A stretch of 58,015 bases of DNA. Origin: Paenibacillus nuruki. GTDB lineage: Bacteria; Bacillota; Bacilli; Paenibacillales; Paenibacillaceae. The stretch covers positions 1-58,015 of the forward strand of contig NZ_MDER01000047.1 of the NCBI RefSeq assembly GCF_001721045.1, written 5' to 3'. Position numbers and translations under genes: made by a program. The stretch's first letter is position 1, and each line of letters begins with the position of its first letter. The notes under the pieces were generated by a model. It searched no databases. It worked only from the letters and a program-made list of their open reading frames with translations, and was not told the DNA's origin. Shown here piece after piece: positions 42,956-52,788 of this stretch.

Positions 42956-43885
42956 TTATAATTTGCGTAAATAGATATTTTGAATCGTATGATTGGCTTC
43001 CTTTTTCAAAATCAGCTGTGCGCGTCCTTTGGTAGGAAGGATATTTTCATGTAGATTTTTGGCGTTGATCGATTCCCATGTATGGTTAGCAACCACTAAA
43101 GCTTCTTCTTCAGACAAATCTGCAAATCGAGAATGGAAATAAGAGTCTGGATTCTGAAAAGCAGTCTGGCGTAACAATTGGAAGCGCTCTACATACCAAC
43201 GAGCAATATTTTTCTCTTCTGCATCAATAAAGATCGAGAAGTCGAAGAAGTCGCTCACGAATAGCGGACTGTCTTTTTTCACCTGCAAAACATTGATTCC
43301 TTCAACAATCAGAATATCAGGATGATCGATGACACTTTCTTCATCGGGCAGAATATCATAAGTTAAATGTGAATACTTAGGTGCTTTTACTTTCGGTTTA
43401 CCGGATTTCACTTCTCCAATAAACTGAATTAAGCGCTTAATATCGTAACTTTCAGGGAATCCTTTCCGATTCATAATCCCATTCTCTTCAAGAACCGCAT
43501 TCGGATACAGAAAACCATCTGTGGTCACCAGATCGACTTTCCGATGCGTGTCCCAGCGGGTAAGCAAGGTCTGGATCAAGCGTGCTGTGGTACTTTTGCC
43601 TACAGCGACACTACCAGCAATCCCAATAATGTAAGGCGTTTTACGGGCTTTTTTCTGTAAAAAAGAAGTCGTTAGTTGGTGGAGCTGTTGAGAAGCACCC
43701 ACGTAAAGATGAATCAGATGAGTCAGCGGTAAATAGACCTCTTCCACTTCCTGGAGAGAGACCTGTTCATTTAATCCACGTAGTTTTTCTAATTCAACCT
43801 CGGTCAAAGATAGTGGTGTATCGTGATCTTTTAAGGAAGCCCATTCCTTACGATCAAACTCGATGTATGGCGAATATCGTTTCAT
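42956..43885 (-). CDS. coaA: Type I pantothenate kinase
   Basis: A 309-residue CoaA-type kinase that phosphorylates pantothenate, the first step of coenzyme A synthesis. The Walker [13 protein letters not shown] is intact; [32 protein letters not shown] and the ending NTI-like helix region all match the bacterial type I enzyme, which is feedback-inhibited by CoA. Length is standard. Many Bacilli have type II or III PanK instead or in addition, and a second PanK could exist elsewhere. First of a likely two-gene unit with DUF423. Confidence 0.93.
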   Translation of the reverse strand: MKRYSPYIEFDRKEWASLKDHDTPLSLTEVELEKLRGLNEQVSLQEVEEVYLPLTHLIHLYVGASQQLHQLTTSFLQKKARKTPYIIGIAGSVAVGKSTTARLIQTLLTRWDTHRKVDLVTTDGFLYPNAVLEENGIMNRKGFPESYDIKRLIQFIGEVKSGKPKVKAPKYSHLTYDILPDEESVIDHPDILIVEGINVLQVKKDSPLFVSDFFDFSIFIDAEEKNIARWYVERFQLLRQTAFQNPDSYFHSRFADLSEEEALVVANHTWESINAKNLHENILPTKGRAQLILKKEANHTIQNIYLRKL

Positions 43886-44183
43886 GTGCTCTCACTTTCT
43901 GAGAATTTTTTATTTCTAGTGTACCAAACTTTACAATGAAAAACCTCTAAAGGTTTATTTGCATCGCTATTGACCTTCTAAATACTGGTGTTAAGCTAAT
44001 ATTGCTGATTATCCTTACAAATAGCTAACATCAATCTTGCTTCTTGTATCTGGAATAGCATAAGGTAGACAAGACACTATTCTTTCTAGATATACATAAT
44101 GGTAATATAAGTATTACATTGTTAAGTTTATAAAACCCTATGCATAATGATCTCATGATGACGGGCTATAAGGAGGAAATATT

Positions 44184-45851
44184 TTGTCCGAAAAATATGA
44201 ATACTCACAATCTTCCGATCAGGACAAAGCTATATTTAATCGTGAATTGCATACCAAATCCTTATTGAGCGATGCATCTATTGTGCATACTCCTGAGTCT
44301 TTTGCCACACTACTAGAAACGCTTGAAATGATGCCTTATCGTAATGTTAATCTTTCGGTCTATGAAGTTCGCAAAAGTCTGGAAATTGCTAAGTCGCTTA
44401 ATGTTGAAGATTTGATTATTCGTACTCAACTCATTCATGCAGATATTATGGGCAGACAAGGTAAAATTGCAGAAGGTGGACGCAAAATCCGTACGATCAA
44501 TAAATGGGCACTTGATCATAATCATCATTATTTATTAGCACGTAGTCATCGCTTATTAGCCGCTTTTTATAGACGTATCGGAGATAGCGAAAGTGCTCTG
44601 GAAAATGCTGTGATCGGCTTTAAATATTTGCCAGAAGATGCTTCTTTGCCGATCCGTGCAGATCATCTAATGACACTGGCTTTGACGTTAGATGAAGTAG
44701 GCGCATATGAAGATTCAGTGCATCGTTTTCAAGAAGTGCTAGAGATCGCTACCAATACTAATGATTTTCAGATATCGATGTTCGTTCTCAATAATATGGC
44801 GTATACCCATTATGAACGTGAAAATATTCCTGAGACACTCAAATTAATTGATCAAATGCGTGAACTCAGTGTTAAACATAAAGTACCTTTAGAAGCGCAA
44901 CAATTAGATACAATCGCTGTTATTGAAATTCAAGCCGGTCGTCCAGAAGAAGCTGAAAAAACGTTAAAACCTTTGTTAGATGAGCCGGTAGGTAGACGCA
45001 AATTAGGTGAACTGGCTACATTGCCCGAATGTCTATTAACGGTTGCCAAAGCACAACGTCTGCAAGGAAAGTTGCATGAAGCTGAGAAAACGCTAAATGA
45101 AGCTGCTCATATTTCAGAAGAACACGGGCTGGGTCGTCTTAGTGTCAAAGTACGGTTGGAACGTTCAGAATGGTATGCCGCTTCCAATCGCTACCAAGAA
45201 GCTTATGAAGAACATCGTATGTTTTTCAAAGAAAACGAAACGTTACGTTCTACACAGCGCGAGACCAGAGCACGGATATTGCAGATTGTGTACGATGCTG
45301 AAGAAGCGAAGCGAGATAGTGAGTATTTCAAAGAAATGGCACTGCGTGATCCGTTGACAGGATTGCATAATCGCCGTTTTATGGATGTGCATATGAACAA
45401 ATTGCTAGAACGGTGCATTGTACTCAATCAACCTCTAACCGTAGCGATGATCGATCTGGATTTTTTCAAATTAATCAATGATACATTGTCTCATGAAGTC
45501 GGCGATATTGTACTTGTTCATGTCGCTAAGATACTGTCTTTGACGATTCCATCGCTTGGAGCTGTAGCCCGAATTGGTGGAGAAGAATTTGTAGCCGTCT
45601 TCCCGGAAACGGATCTTAAGCAAGGACGTGTGTATGCGAATATGTTATGTGAAGCGATTCGTTCAGCAGATTGGAGCCCGATTACAGGTAACTTACCGGT
45701 GACAGCCAGTATCGGTATTGCGACGATTACCGATCACGCTCAATCGAGTTCAGAATTGCTCGCTATTGCTGATCATTATTTGTATGAAGCGAAAAAGGCA
45801 GGTCGTAATCAGGTCATTTGTGGCGAAGATATATCCAAAAATATAGAATGA
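44184..45851 (+). CDS. TPR-repeat diguanylate cyclase
   Basis: A 555-residue cytoplasmic protein. About 370 N-terminal residues are helical tetratricopeptide-type repeats (LARSHRLLAAFYRRIGDSE, NNMAYTHYERENIPETLKL and the RLQGKLHEAEKTL helix), followed by a GGDEF domain from about residue 385. The active site is GGEEF (RIGGEEF) with MIDLDFFKLINDTLSHEVGD upstream. The five-residue-upstream position reads PSLG rather than RxxD, so the inhibitory I-site is absent and feedback inhibition by c-di-GMP is unlikely. The start is TTG 44184, seven bases after AAGGAGG. Single gene; no membrane segment, so TPRs likely receive a protein or peptide signal. Confidence 0.88.
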   Translation: MSEKYEYSQSSDQDKAIFNRELHTKSLLSDASIVHTPESFATLLETLEMMPYRNVNLSVYEVRKSLEIAKSLNVEDLIIRTQLIHADIMGRQGKIAEGGRKIRTINKWALDHNHHYLLARSHRLLAAFYRRIGDSESALENAVIGFKYLPEDASLPIRADHLMTLALTLDEVGAYEDSVHRFQEVLEIATNTNDFQISMFVLNNMAYTHYERENIPETLKLIDQMRELSVKHKVPLEAQQLDTIAVIEIQAGRPEEAEKTLKPLLDEPVGRRKLGELATLPECLLTVAKAQRLQGKLHEAEKTLNEAAHISEEHGLGRLSVKVRLERSEWYAASNRYQEAYEEHRMFFKENETLRSTQRETRARILQIVYDAEEAKRDSEYFKEMALRDPLTGLHNRRFMDVHMNKLLERCIVLNQPLTVAMIDLDFFKLINDTLSHEVGDIVLVHVAKILSLTIPSLGAVARIGGEEFVAVFPETDLKQGRVYANMLCEAIRSADWSPITGNLPVTASIGIATITDHAQSSSELLAIADHYLYEAKKAGRNQVICGEDISKNIE

Positions 45852-45970
45852 TTGAGAAGATATTTAGTTATTTTTAATAAATAACTTATAATTAATAACA
45901 ATTAGGTGTATACTATAGAGATAGTGAATCCATAAGACCATCCATAATTAACAAGAAGGAGGTATTCATT

Positions 45971-47029
45971 ATGTCTGAACAACACCAACATTCAGATTCA
46001 TCACATTCTACTAATACATTAGGAAATATACCAATATCTGTACTTGACCTTGCGCCTATTACAGCAGGATCAACCGCAGGCGAAGCTTTTAAAAACAGTC
46101 TAGATATGGCACAACATGCTGAAAAATGGGGCTACAATCGGTACTGGGTTGCCGAGCATCATAATATGCCCGGGATTGCGAGTTCAGCAACTTCAGTAGT
46201 TATTGGCTATTTAGCCGCAGGAACTTCAACTATTCGTGTCGGTTCTGGTGGAATCATGCTTCCAAACCATGCGCCACTTGTGATTGCAGAGCAATTCGGT
46301 ACTTTGGAATCGATGTATCCAGGTCGGATTGATCTAGGGCTTGGACGTGCGCCAGGTAGTGACCGTCGTACAACACTTGCATTACGCCGTCAATTGGACA
46401 GTGGAGAAGATTTCCCTGAATTGTTACAAGAATTAACTTCCTTTTTTGATGCATCAGCGACTTCTTATCACGCACCGATTCGTGCTGTACCCGGCGAAGG
46501 CTTAAATATTCCGATCTGGTTGTTAGGTTCTAGTGATTTTAGTGCTCAATTAGCTGGTCAAAAAGGATTGCCGTTTGCTTTTGCAGGTCATTTCTCACCA
46601 GATTATACACAGCGTGCATTAGCTGTCTATCGTCATCATTTTGAACCATCTGCTATTTTGGACAAACCATATGCTATGGTGGGTGTCAATGCAATTGCTG
46701 CCGATACCGATGAAGAAGCAGAATGGTTAGGTACCACGATGCAACAGCAATTCTTGAATATTATTCGTGGCAAAACAGGTCAAGTTCAACCGCCTACAGA
46801 TATGTCTAGCAAATGGACACCTTATGAAAAAGATGCAGTGGAGCAACAACTACGCTCTACGATCAAAGGTGGCCCTGAAAAAGTAAAAGAACAATTAACA
46901 CAATATATTGCAGATACAGGTGCAGATGAATTGATTGTAACAGGTATGTTGTACGATCATCAGGCTAGACTACGCTCTTATGAAATTATTAGCGAAGTGG
47001 CTCAGATTCGTAATACTGTAAATAGTTAA
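45971..47029 (+). CDS. Luciferase-like (LLM class) flavin oxidoreductase
   Basis: A 352-residue bacterial-luciferase-like monooxygenase of the short, YhbW/MsnO8-like group: [19 protein letters not shown] at the start, [48 protein letters not shown] and a late FAGHFSPD. Distinct from the NtaA-type enzyme at 7630. Expected to use FMNH2 or FMN/NADPH. AAGAAGGAGG six to seven bases before the ATG. Its stop codon overlaps the stop of the convergent AraC gene. Substrate unknown. Confidence 0.88.
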   Translation: MSEQHQHSDSSHSTNTLGNIPISVLDLAPITAGSTAGEAFKNSLDMAQHAEKWGYNRYWVAEHHNMPGIASSATSVVIGYLAAGTSTIRVGSGGIMLPNHAPLVIAEQFGTLESMYPGRIDLGLGRAPGSDRRTTLALRRQLDSGEDFPELLQELTSFFDASATSYHAPIRAVPGEGLNIPIWLLGSSDFSAQLAGQKGLPFAFAGHFSPDYTQRALAVYRHHFEPSAILDKPYAMVGVNAIAADTDEEAEWLGTTMQQQFLNIIRGKTGQVQPPTDMSSKWTPYEKDAVEQQLRSTIKGGPEKVKEQLTQYIADTGADELIVTGMLYDHQARLRSYEIISEVAQIRNTVNS

Positions 47030-47904
47030 TCATTTTCTAAACTCCTAGAACGAACTAACCGGCGATATGCTTTCGGAGCAGAGCCGGTTTTTCTTTTGAA
47101 TAAAGCATGAAAATAAGATACATCATGATACCCAACCTGCTCGCTGACCTCACTAATCAACAGATCTGTAGTTCGCAACAAATCACAAGCTGCTTGAATA
47201 CGTATCTTCTGTACATAATGAGACATTGATGCTCCAGTATGCTTAACAAATAAGCGATGAAGCTGACGAACACTGACTTTCATTTTTGCCGCCATCTCCG
47301 ATACAGTAATAGACCCGGCATAATTAGTATGAAGTTCATGCACTATATCTTCCCATCCTGAAGAGGAGGGTTGTATCCGTAATTGAGTTTCTGTATCCAA
47401 GCGCTGTAAATGAATCAAAATCTGAATAACATAGGTATAGACCGATATCACCCAACCTTCACGACCTCGCTGATATTCTTCGTACACTTGCTCAAATAAC
47501 CGCTGAAATTGTTGCCAGCGATCATCATAGTAACGATATTGCGTTTCTTTTAATAAAGGCTTAATCACTTCACTTCCCGGATAAGTAGACAACACCTCTA
47601 ATAGCGAATCCGCATCAACCACACAATTGTATACAATCAACGGATCGGCATCACTGGCTGTGGAAGGGCGATATACATGAGAGATGCCCATCGGCAGAAG
47701 AAATAGGTCTCCTTTTTTGACAGAAGAGGTCACACCATTAATGACATGACTTCCTGTACCTTCACTTACATAATTTAATTCTAAAAAATCATGAATATGT
47801 TCATGCAGTTCATATGATTCTGCGACTCGATTAATATAGATCGGAATTTCTTTGTTGAAAAAGTAGTCGCCTATCAGCGTATCTATTCTGCGTTTGATTG
47901 TCAT
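47026..47904 (-). CDS. AraC family transcriptional regulator
   Basis: A 292-residue regulator with an N-terminal cupin-type sensor (about residues 20-160; [24 protein letters not shown]) and a C-terminal double helix-turn-helix (about 190-285; [21 protein letters not shown] and the later [23 protein letters not shown]). It is divergent from the GH78 alpha-L-rhamnosidase gene 153 bp away, so it is probably the activator of that gene in response to rhamnose or a rhamnoside. The ribosome site is weak (AGAAAGGA about 18 bases upstream). Convergent four-base overlap with the luciferase-like gene. Confidence 0.9.
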   Translation of the reverse strand: MTIKRRIDTLIGDYFFNKEIPIYINRVAESYELHEHIHDFLELNYVSEGTGSHVINGVTSSVKKGDLFLLPMGISHVYRPSTASDADPLIVYNCVVDADSLLEVLSTYPGSEVIKPLLKETQYRYYDDRWQQFQRLFEQVYEEYQRGREGWVISVYTYVIQILIHLQRLDTETQLRIQPSSSGWEDIVHELHTNYAGSITVSEMAAKMKVSVRQLHRLFVKHTGASMSHYVQKIRIQAACDLLRTTDLLISEVSEQVGYHDVSYFHALFKRKTGSAPKAYRRLVRSRSLEND

Positions 47905-47966
47905 AAGATGTTATTCTGTCCTTTCTAATGTCTGATTCACCATCTAATGATGTCCGAATACGCCAT

Positions 47967-47981
47967 GTTAAACGCTTACAA
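47967..47981 (-). promoter_or_regulatory. cre-like or rhamnose-operator site in the AraC-GH78 interval
   Basis: On the minus strand TTGTAAGCGTTTAAC fits cre with one mismatch. It overlaps the -35 region of a weak GH78 promoter with -10 TATGAT at 47988-47993. AACGCTTACAA is shared with the mutarotase site at 33354-33368. Confidence 0.35.
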
Positions 47982-48057
47982 CTATCGTATGATAAAAAGG
48001 AATTCATCTCAAGAAAAGATCATCTCGTAGATGTATATATCTTAGGATAGAAGGAGC

Positions 48058-50805
48058 GTGGGTCGAATAAAAGATACTCTGTTACAACCTAGTGGATTAG
48101 AAGTGATACAACTGCAATGCGAATATCGTAACGAATGGTTAGGTAGCGATCAATCTCATCCTCAATTTAGCTGGATCATTCAATCGGATCAGCGAGCCAC
48201 TGTACAAGCTAGTTATCGGATACAGGTATCGCAAGATATCCAGAACTGGCAACAACTCTGTTGGGATTCTGGACATGTGAAAAGCGATCAATCGATTCAA
48301 GTTCAGTATGCAGGCTCACCTTTACAATCTCAAACACGTTATTATTATCGTGTCCAAGTTCAAGATCAATCGGAAAGAACGTCAGCATGGAGTGCTATTC
48401 AATGGTGGGAGACGGCTTTCTTTGATCAGTCAGAGTGGCAAGCAGAGTGGATTACGGCTGAGCAAGAATGGCATAATGCGCAACCCGAATCTGTTTTTCA
48501 ACTACGCAAGTCATTGGATCTACCCAGTCAACCGATCTCTGCACGTATCTATGCCACAGCGGCTGGATTATATGAGCTGATGATCAATGGGACACGTGTA
48601 GGAAATGAATGGTTTACACCGGGATGGACAAGTTATAACCATCGTCATCAGTATCAGACTTATGATGTGACAGCATATCTGCACATGGGAGACAATGCGA
48701 TAGGGGTAAGTCTAGCGGATGGATGGTATAGCGGTCGTCTCGGTTGGGAGAATCAGCGTCAGCATTACGGAGAACATACAGCGTTATTGTTACAGCTTCA
48801 TCTTCGGTATGAGGATGGACAAGAAGTAATCATAGGTACAGATACATCATGGCAAAGTGCACCCAGTCCTATTACACTAGCTTCTATTTACGATGGAGAA
48901 CATTATGATGCTTCCTTAGAACAGCAAGGTTGGGATCAACCGTTATTTGATGCTTCAGAGTGGTCCAAAGTGAAGGTGTTAGAACTACCTTATCATCATC
49001 TGATTGCTCAAGAAAATTGGGCTGTTCGAGTGACTGAAGTGTTGACTCCTGTAGATGTTATACATACACCTGCTGGAGAAACAGTATTGGATATGGGGCA
49101 GAATATGGTAGGACGAGTACGTTTTACAGGTGTATTACCTACTGGCGCATCGTATACCTTATATCATGCTGAAATTCTAGATCAACAAGGGAACTTTTAT
49201 CGAGGAAACTTGCGAACTGCCAAGCAGGCGGTTCATTATATAGCTGATGATACACAAGATCGTCAGATCAGTCATGCTCCTCGTTTTTCGTTTCAAGGAT
49301 TTCGTTATGTTCAAGTCGAAGGACTGGATCATCTCACTAATCGGCAATTACTGGAAGTGTTCACTGGAGAAGTGATGCATTCAGATATGCCTATTGCTGG
49401 TTCATTTGAATGTTCTCATCCGCTAATCAATCAGTTGCAAAGCAATATTGTCTGGGGGCAGCGAGGAAATTTTCTGGATGTGCCTACCGATTGCCCACAA
49501 CGAGATGAGCGCTTAGGCTGGACAGGTGATGCACAGGTATTTATACGTACAGCAGCTTACAATTATAATATCGCACCTTTTTTCCAGAAATGGTTACGTG
49601 ATCTTAGTGCAGATCAGCGCTCTAATGGTAGCGTACCTTTTGTTGTGCCTGATGTGCTAAGTGTGTTAGACGAGGAGAAAGGGGATACAGAACTGCCTGG
49701 TTCAGCGGCATGGGGCGATGCGGCTGTTATCTGTCCGTGGGTTATGTATTTGCATTATGGAGATAAGAAGTTATTGCAAGAACAATATAGCAGTATGAAG
49801 GCATGGGTCGACTATATTTACAATCAAGGCAATAATCAGCATCTATGGAATACAGGATTTCATTTTGGCGATTGGTTAGCATTGGATGCTAAAGAAAATA
49901 GTTATATGGGATCAACGCCTACGGATCTGGTAGCGACTTCCTATTTTGCTTATTCTACACGGATTGTACGTGATACGGCTGTCGTGTTGGGAGAAGTAGA
50001 AGATGAACAATTGTACAGCGAACGTCTTCAGCAGATTATTCAAGCGTACCGTCATGAATTTGTAACGCCTGCCGGACGTTTAGCTGCACCGACACAGACT
50101 GCACATGCTCTTGCCTTAATGTTTGATTTGCTAGATGAACATGATCAACAACGTACTGCTTTAGAATTGAATCGTTTAGTGATCCAAAATGGTTATCATT
50201 TAACAACTGGATTTGTAGGCACACCGTATCTGTGCTTTGCATTGTCAGATCATGGGTATCACGATACAGCGATCAAGTTATTACTCCAAGAACAATACCC
50301 ATCCTGGTTATATCCTCTTTCCAAAGGCGCCACAACGATCTGGGAACATTGGGACAGTATTAAGCCAGACGGTTCATTCTGGCCGGACGATATGAACTCG
50401 TATAATCATTATGCCTATGGCGCTATAGGAGAATGGTTGTATCGTTATGTAGCAGGCCTCGATATGGATGAGAGTCTTCCAGCTTACAAGAAAGTTAAGA
50501 TTCATCCGCTGTATGGAGAAGGAGAGATTACTTCTGCCCGGGCGACGTTAGAGTCTGCTTACGGTACTATTTTATGTAGTTGGATAGAAAGTGGGGAGAA
50601 GCGGCAACTGGAAGTCATTATTCCGCCAAATACCACTGCTGACGTTATCTTAGAGAATGCGCTATTATCTTCGATCCAAGAAAATGATCAGTCATTACAG
50701 GATGTTCAAGGGATTCAGACTGTACAAGAAATCCAAAGCGCTGTTTCTGTAACGATTGGTTCTGGTCATTATCATTTCACGTATACACAGAAGCCTATCA
50801 GTTGA
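48058..50805 (+). CDS. GH78 alpha-L-rhamnosidase
   Basis: A 915-residue cytoplasmic alpha-L-rhamnosidase. The N-terminal beta-domains include a fibronectin-like section (CEYRNEWLGSDQSHPQFSW) and the ISARIYATAAGLYELMINGTRVG jelly roll; the (alpha/alpha)6 catalytic domain contains DVPTDCPQRDERLGWTGDAQ with Glu484 in the DERLGW acid position, and later TTIWEHWDSIKPDGSF. No signal peptide, so it acts on imported rhamno-oligosaccharides or glycosides. The start is taken as GTG 48058, but the SD AAGGAG is only about two bases away, so spacing is poor; no better in-frame start is seen. Divergent AraC regulator, terminator downstream. Fits with the mutarotase and CE12 genes in this window. Confidence 0.9.
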   Translation: MGRIKDTLLQPSGLEVIQLQCEYRNEWLGSDQSHPQFSWIIQSDQRATVQASYRIQVSQDIQNWQQLCWDSGHVKSDQSIQVQYAGSPLQSQTRYYYRVQVQDQSERTSAWSAIQWWETAFFDQSEWQAEWITAEQEWHNAQPESVFQLRKSLDLPSQPISARIYATAAGLYELMINGTRVGNEWFTPGWTSYNHRHQYQTYDVTAYLHMGDNAIGVSLADGWYSGRLGWENQRQHYGEHTALLLQLHLRYEDGQEVIIGTDTSWQSAPSPITLASIYDGEHYDASLEQQGWDQPLFDASEWSKVKVLELPYHHLIAQENWAVRVTEVLTPVDVIHTPAGETVLDMGQNMVGRVRFTGVLPTGASYTLYHAEILDQQGNFYRGNLRTAKQAVHYIADDTQDRQISHAPRFSFQGFRYVQVEGLDHLTNRQLLEVFTGEVMHSDMPIAGSFECSHPLINQLQSNIVWGQRGNFLDVPTDCPQRDERLGWTGDAQVFIRTAAYNYNIAPFFQKWLRDLSADQRSNGSVPFVVPDVLSVLDEEKGDTELPGSAAWGDAAVICPWVMYLHYGDKKLLQEQYSSMKAWVDYIYNQGNNQHLWNTGFHFGDWLALDAKENSYMGSTPTDLVATSYFAYSTRIVRDTAVVLGEVEDEQLYSERLQQIIQAYRHEFVTPAGRLAAPTQTAHALALMFDLLDEHDQQRTALELNRLVIQNGYHLTTGFVGTPYLCFALSDHGYHDTAIKLLLQEQYPSWLYPLSKGATTIWEHWDSIKPDGSFWPDDMNSYNHYAYGAIGEWLYRYVAGLDMDESLPAYKKVKIHPLYGEGEITSARATLESAYGTILCSWIESGEKRQLEVIIPPNTTADVILENALLSSIQENDQSLQDVQGIQTVQEIQSAVSVTIGSGHYHFTYTQKPIS

Positions 50806-50840
50806 TAACATCAGATGTATTCTCCATTTATAATCACATC

Positions 50841-50878
50841 AAAAAGCTCTGTTAATGCATCATTTAACAGGGCTTTTT
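50841..50878 (+). terminator. Intrinsic terminator after GH78
   Basis: AAAAAGCTCTGTTAA pairs with TTAACAGGGCTTTTT (one G-T pair) around an eight-base loop. In the remaining 230 bases before 51110 I see two TATAAT-like hexamers (50936-50941 and 51026 region) without convincing -35 boxes and the hairpin listed next. Confidence 0.88.
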
Positions 50879-51053
50879 GCATTTGGAAAATGATCTGGGT
50901 GATACGCTAAAGTGGCATAGTCATACAAGCATTGTTATAATCGTACGAAATGTGTTAGCGATTCACGAACAATATTGTAGGGTAAAACATGCATAAATTT
51001 ACAATTCAATTCCTATAGATACCCCTATAATAACGTGCCCTCTCAGCACAGAA

Positions 51054-51093
51054 CTAGAAGAACGGCTAGTCTTTGATAGCATTTTTCTTCTAG
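51054..51093 (+). promoter_or_regulatory. Hairpin directly before the acyltransferase ribosome site
   Basis: CTAGAAGAA pairs with TTCTTCTAG, with an inner GCTA/TAGC. The stem ends three bases before AAAGGAG at 51097-51102, leaving the SD free. Role unknown. Confidence 0.3.
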
Positions 51094-51109
51094 CAAAGGA
51101 GCGAAAGAG

Positions 51110-52132
51110 ATGAACACGAGAGATTATTATTTTGATAATTTAAAATTCCTTCTGATTACATTGGTCGTTATTGGTCATTTAATTGAGCCTTTAAATGAAG
51201 ATCCAGTACTGCGACCGATTTATTTGATGATTTATACATTTCATATTCCCTTATTCGTGCTGATATCCGGTTACTTTGCTAAAAATATTGGTAGCGGTGA
51301 TTATTTAAATAAAGTTATCAGTCGATTAATTGTGCCTTATTTGCTGTTTGAGTCATTATATTCGTTATTTGATTTCTGGATATATGATCGAGCAGAATTG
51401 AAGTTTTCTTATTTTACCCCTTACTGGTTGATGTGGTTCTTTTTAAGTATGATTTTGTGGAAAGTCGCAATGCCTTATATTATTCGTATTCGTTATGCTC
51501 TACCTATTGTTATTGGGATCGCTATACTTGCTGGATATGCAAATGATGCTCAATATTACGCCAGCGTATCGCGTACACTTGTGTTTTTCCCTTTCTTTCT
51601 CATCGGTTATTATATGGATAAATCATGGATCGAGAAGTTGCGTACCACTACAATGCGTATCATTTCAGGCGTCGGATTGATATTAACGTATGTGATAATA
51701 TCTTCGTATGGTTATATGTATAAAAAAGAATGGTTTTTCGGAAGCTTCTCCTATGAATCGTTAGGACATCCTGAATGGAGTGCTGGACTTTATCGAGTTG
51801 CTGTCTATGTGGCTGCTGTACTGATTGGTGGAATGGTAATGATTTTGATTCCTCAGCGCTCACTTCCATGGATATCGACGATGGGGACAAATACGCTATA
51901 TACGTATCTCCTACACGGATTTATTGTATTGTATCTGACAGCAGGCGATGCTTATGCTCATTTTACAACGACGACTGAGAAGTTATTATTAATTCCTTTA
52001 GGCATTATGTTAACGATGGTATTATCTTTTAGCAGTATCCGTTACCTTTTCAAATGGTTAGTCGAACCTAAAATGAAATTATTATTAAAACATAGCCAGA
52101 GTCGTTCTAATCGCAAAAGCCAGACTGAATAA
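51110..52132 (+). CDS. Acyltransferase 3 family membrane protein
   Basis: A 340-residue membrane protein with about ten helices, of the acyltransferase-3 / fucose 4-O-acetylase group. RDYYFDNLKFLLITLVVIGHL contains the conserved His after the first helix, and FHIPLFVLISGYFAK the usual second motif. Such enzymes O-acylate cell-wall or capsular sugars or lipids using acyl groups moved across the membrane. AAAGGAGCG about seven bases upstream supports the ATG. A GNAT gene follows after 23 bases, and the two could form a unit. Acceptor not known. Confidence 0.85.
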   Translation: MNTRDYYFDNLKFLLITLVVIGHLIEPLNEDPVLRPIYLMIYTFHIPLFVLISGYFAKNIGSGDYLNKVISRLIVPYLLFESLYSLFDFWIYDRAELKFSYFTPYWLMWFFLSMILWKVAMPYIIRIRYALPIVIGIAILAGYANDAQYYASVSRTLVFFPFFLIGYYMDKSWIEKLRTTTMRIISGVGLILTYVIISSYGYMYKKEWFFGSFSYESLGHPEWSAGLYRVAVYVAAVLIGGMVMILIPQRSLPWISTMGTNTLYTYLLHGFIVLYLTAGDAYAHFTTTTEKLLLIPLGIMLTMVLSFSSIRYLFKWLVEPKMKLLLKHSQSRSNRKSQTE

Positions 52133-52155
52133 ACCAAGTATAGGTGGAGGAACAT

Positions 52156-52596
52156 ATGGAGGATATGAAAGTACAGCGTATTGATTGGAATACAGATCAA
52201 TATCGAGCTTGTCTGGAATTACGTGATCAGGTGTTACGGCAACCTCTCGGACTGAGTATCTGGGACGATCCGTGGCAACAGGAGCAACACGATATTCATA
52301 TCTGTGCCACTCTTGATAAAGACACTATCGGTGTTCTGTTATTACGTCCGCTTGATTCCCAGCAATTACAGATGAAGCAGGTTGCTGTGAGTGAAACGGC
52401 TAGAGGAAAGCAAGTGGGTAAAAAGTTGGTCGAACTCGCCGAACATATAGCAGTGACTGAAGGATATACAACGATTATGTTACATGCGCGTGAGAATGCT
52501 ATTCCTTTTTATGAAAAAATGAATTACTTGTCGATCGGAGAACCTTTTACTGAAGTCGGCATTAATCATCGTCAAATGATCAAGCATTTCTCTTAA
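52156..52596 (+). CDS. GNAT family N-acetyltransferase
   Basis: A 146-residue GNAT-fold acetyltransferase; the acetyl-CoA pyrophosphate loop is ETARGKQVGKKLVELAE, and the terminal strand-helix MLHARENAIPFYEKMNYLSIG is typical of the ElaA/YitI subgroup. An in-frame GTG at 52144 lies inside the ribosome site AGGTGGAGG (52142-52150), so ATG 52156 is used. Probably co-transcribed with the acyltransferase. Substrate unknown. Confidence 0.85.
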   Translation: MEDMKVQRIDWNTDQYRACLELRDQVLRQPLGLSIWDDPWQQEQHDIHICATLDKDTIGVLLLRPLDSQQLQMKQVAVSETARGKQVGKKLVELAEHIAVTEGYTTIMLHARENAIPFYEKMNYLSIGEPFTEVGINHRQMIKHFS

Positions 52597-52667
52597 ACGT
52601 TAATGAAGTATGTGTTGAACAGATCAGTAGTAGAATCTGTTGCAGATACTTCACTAACGTTTTTTTA
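52595..52667 (+). terminator. Long intrinsic terminator after the GNAT gene
   Basis: AACGTT, TGAAGTAT and ACAGAT pair with ATCTGT, ATACTTCA and AACGTT over an extended stem that begins in the stop codon, followed by seven T. Confidence 0.85.
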
Positions 52668-52788
52668 TTATGATTGATTGCGTGGGTATGAGACGGAATA
52701 GATATGACGTTCACTAGACGACTCCCTATCGGCAAGATATGATAATGAAGTATAAATCAGAACGTGTATATGAAGAAAGGAAATGATT

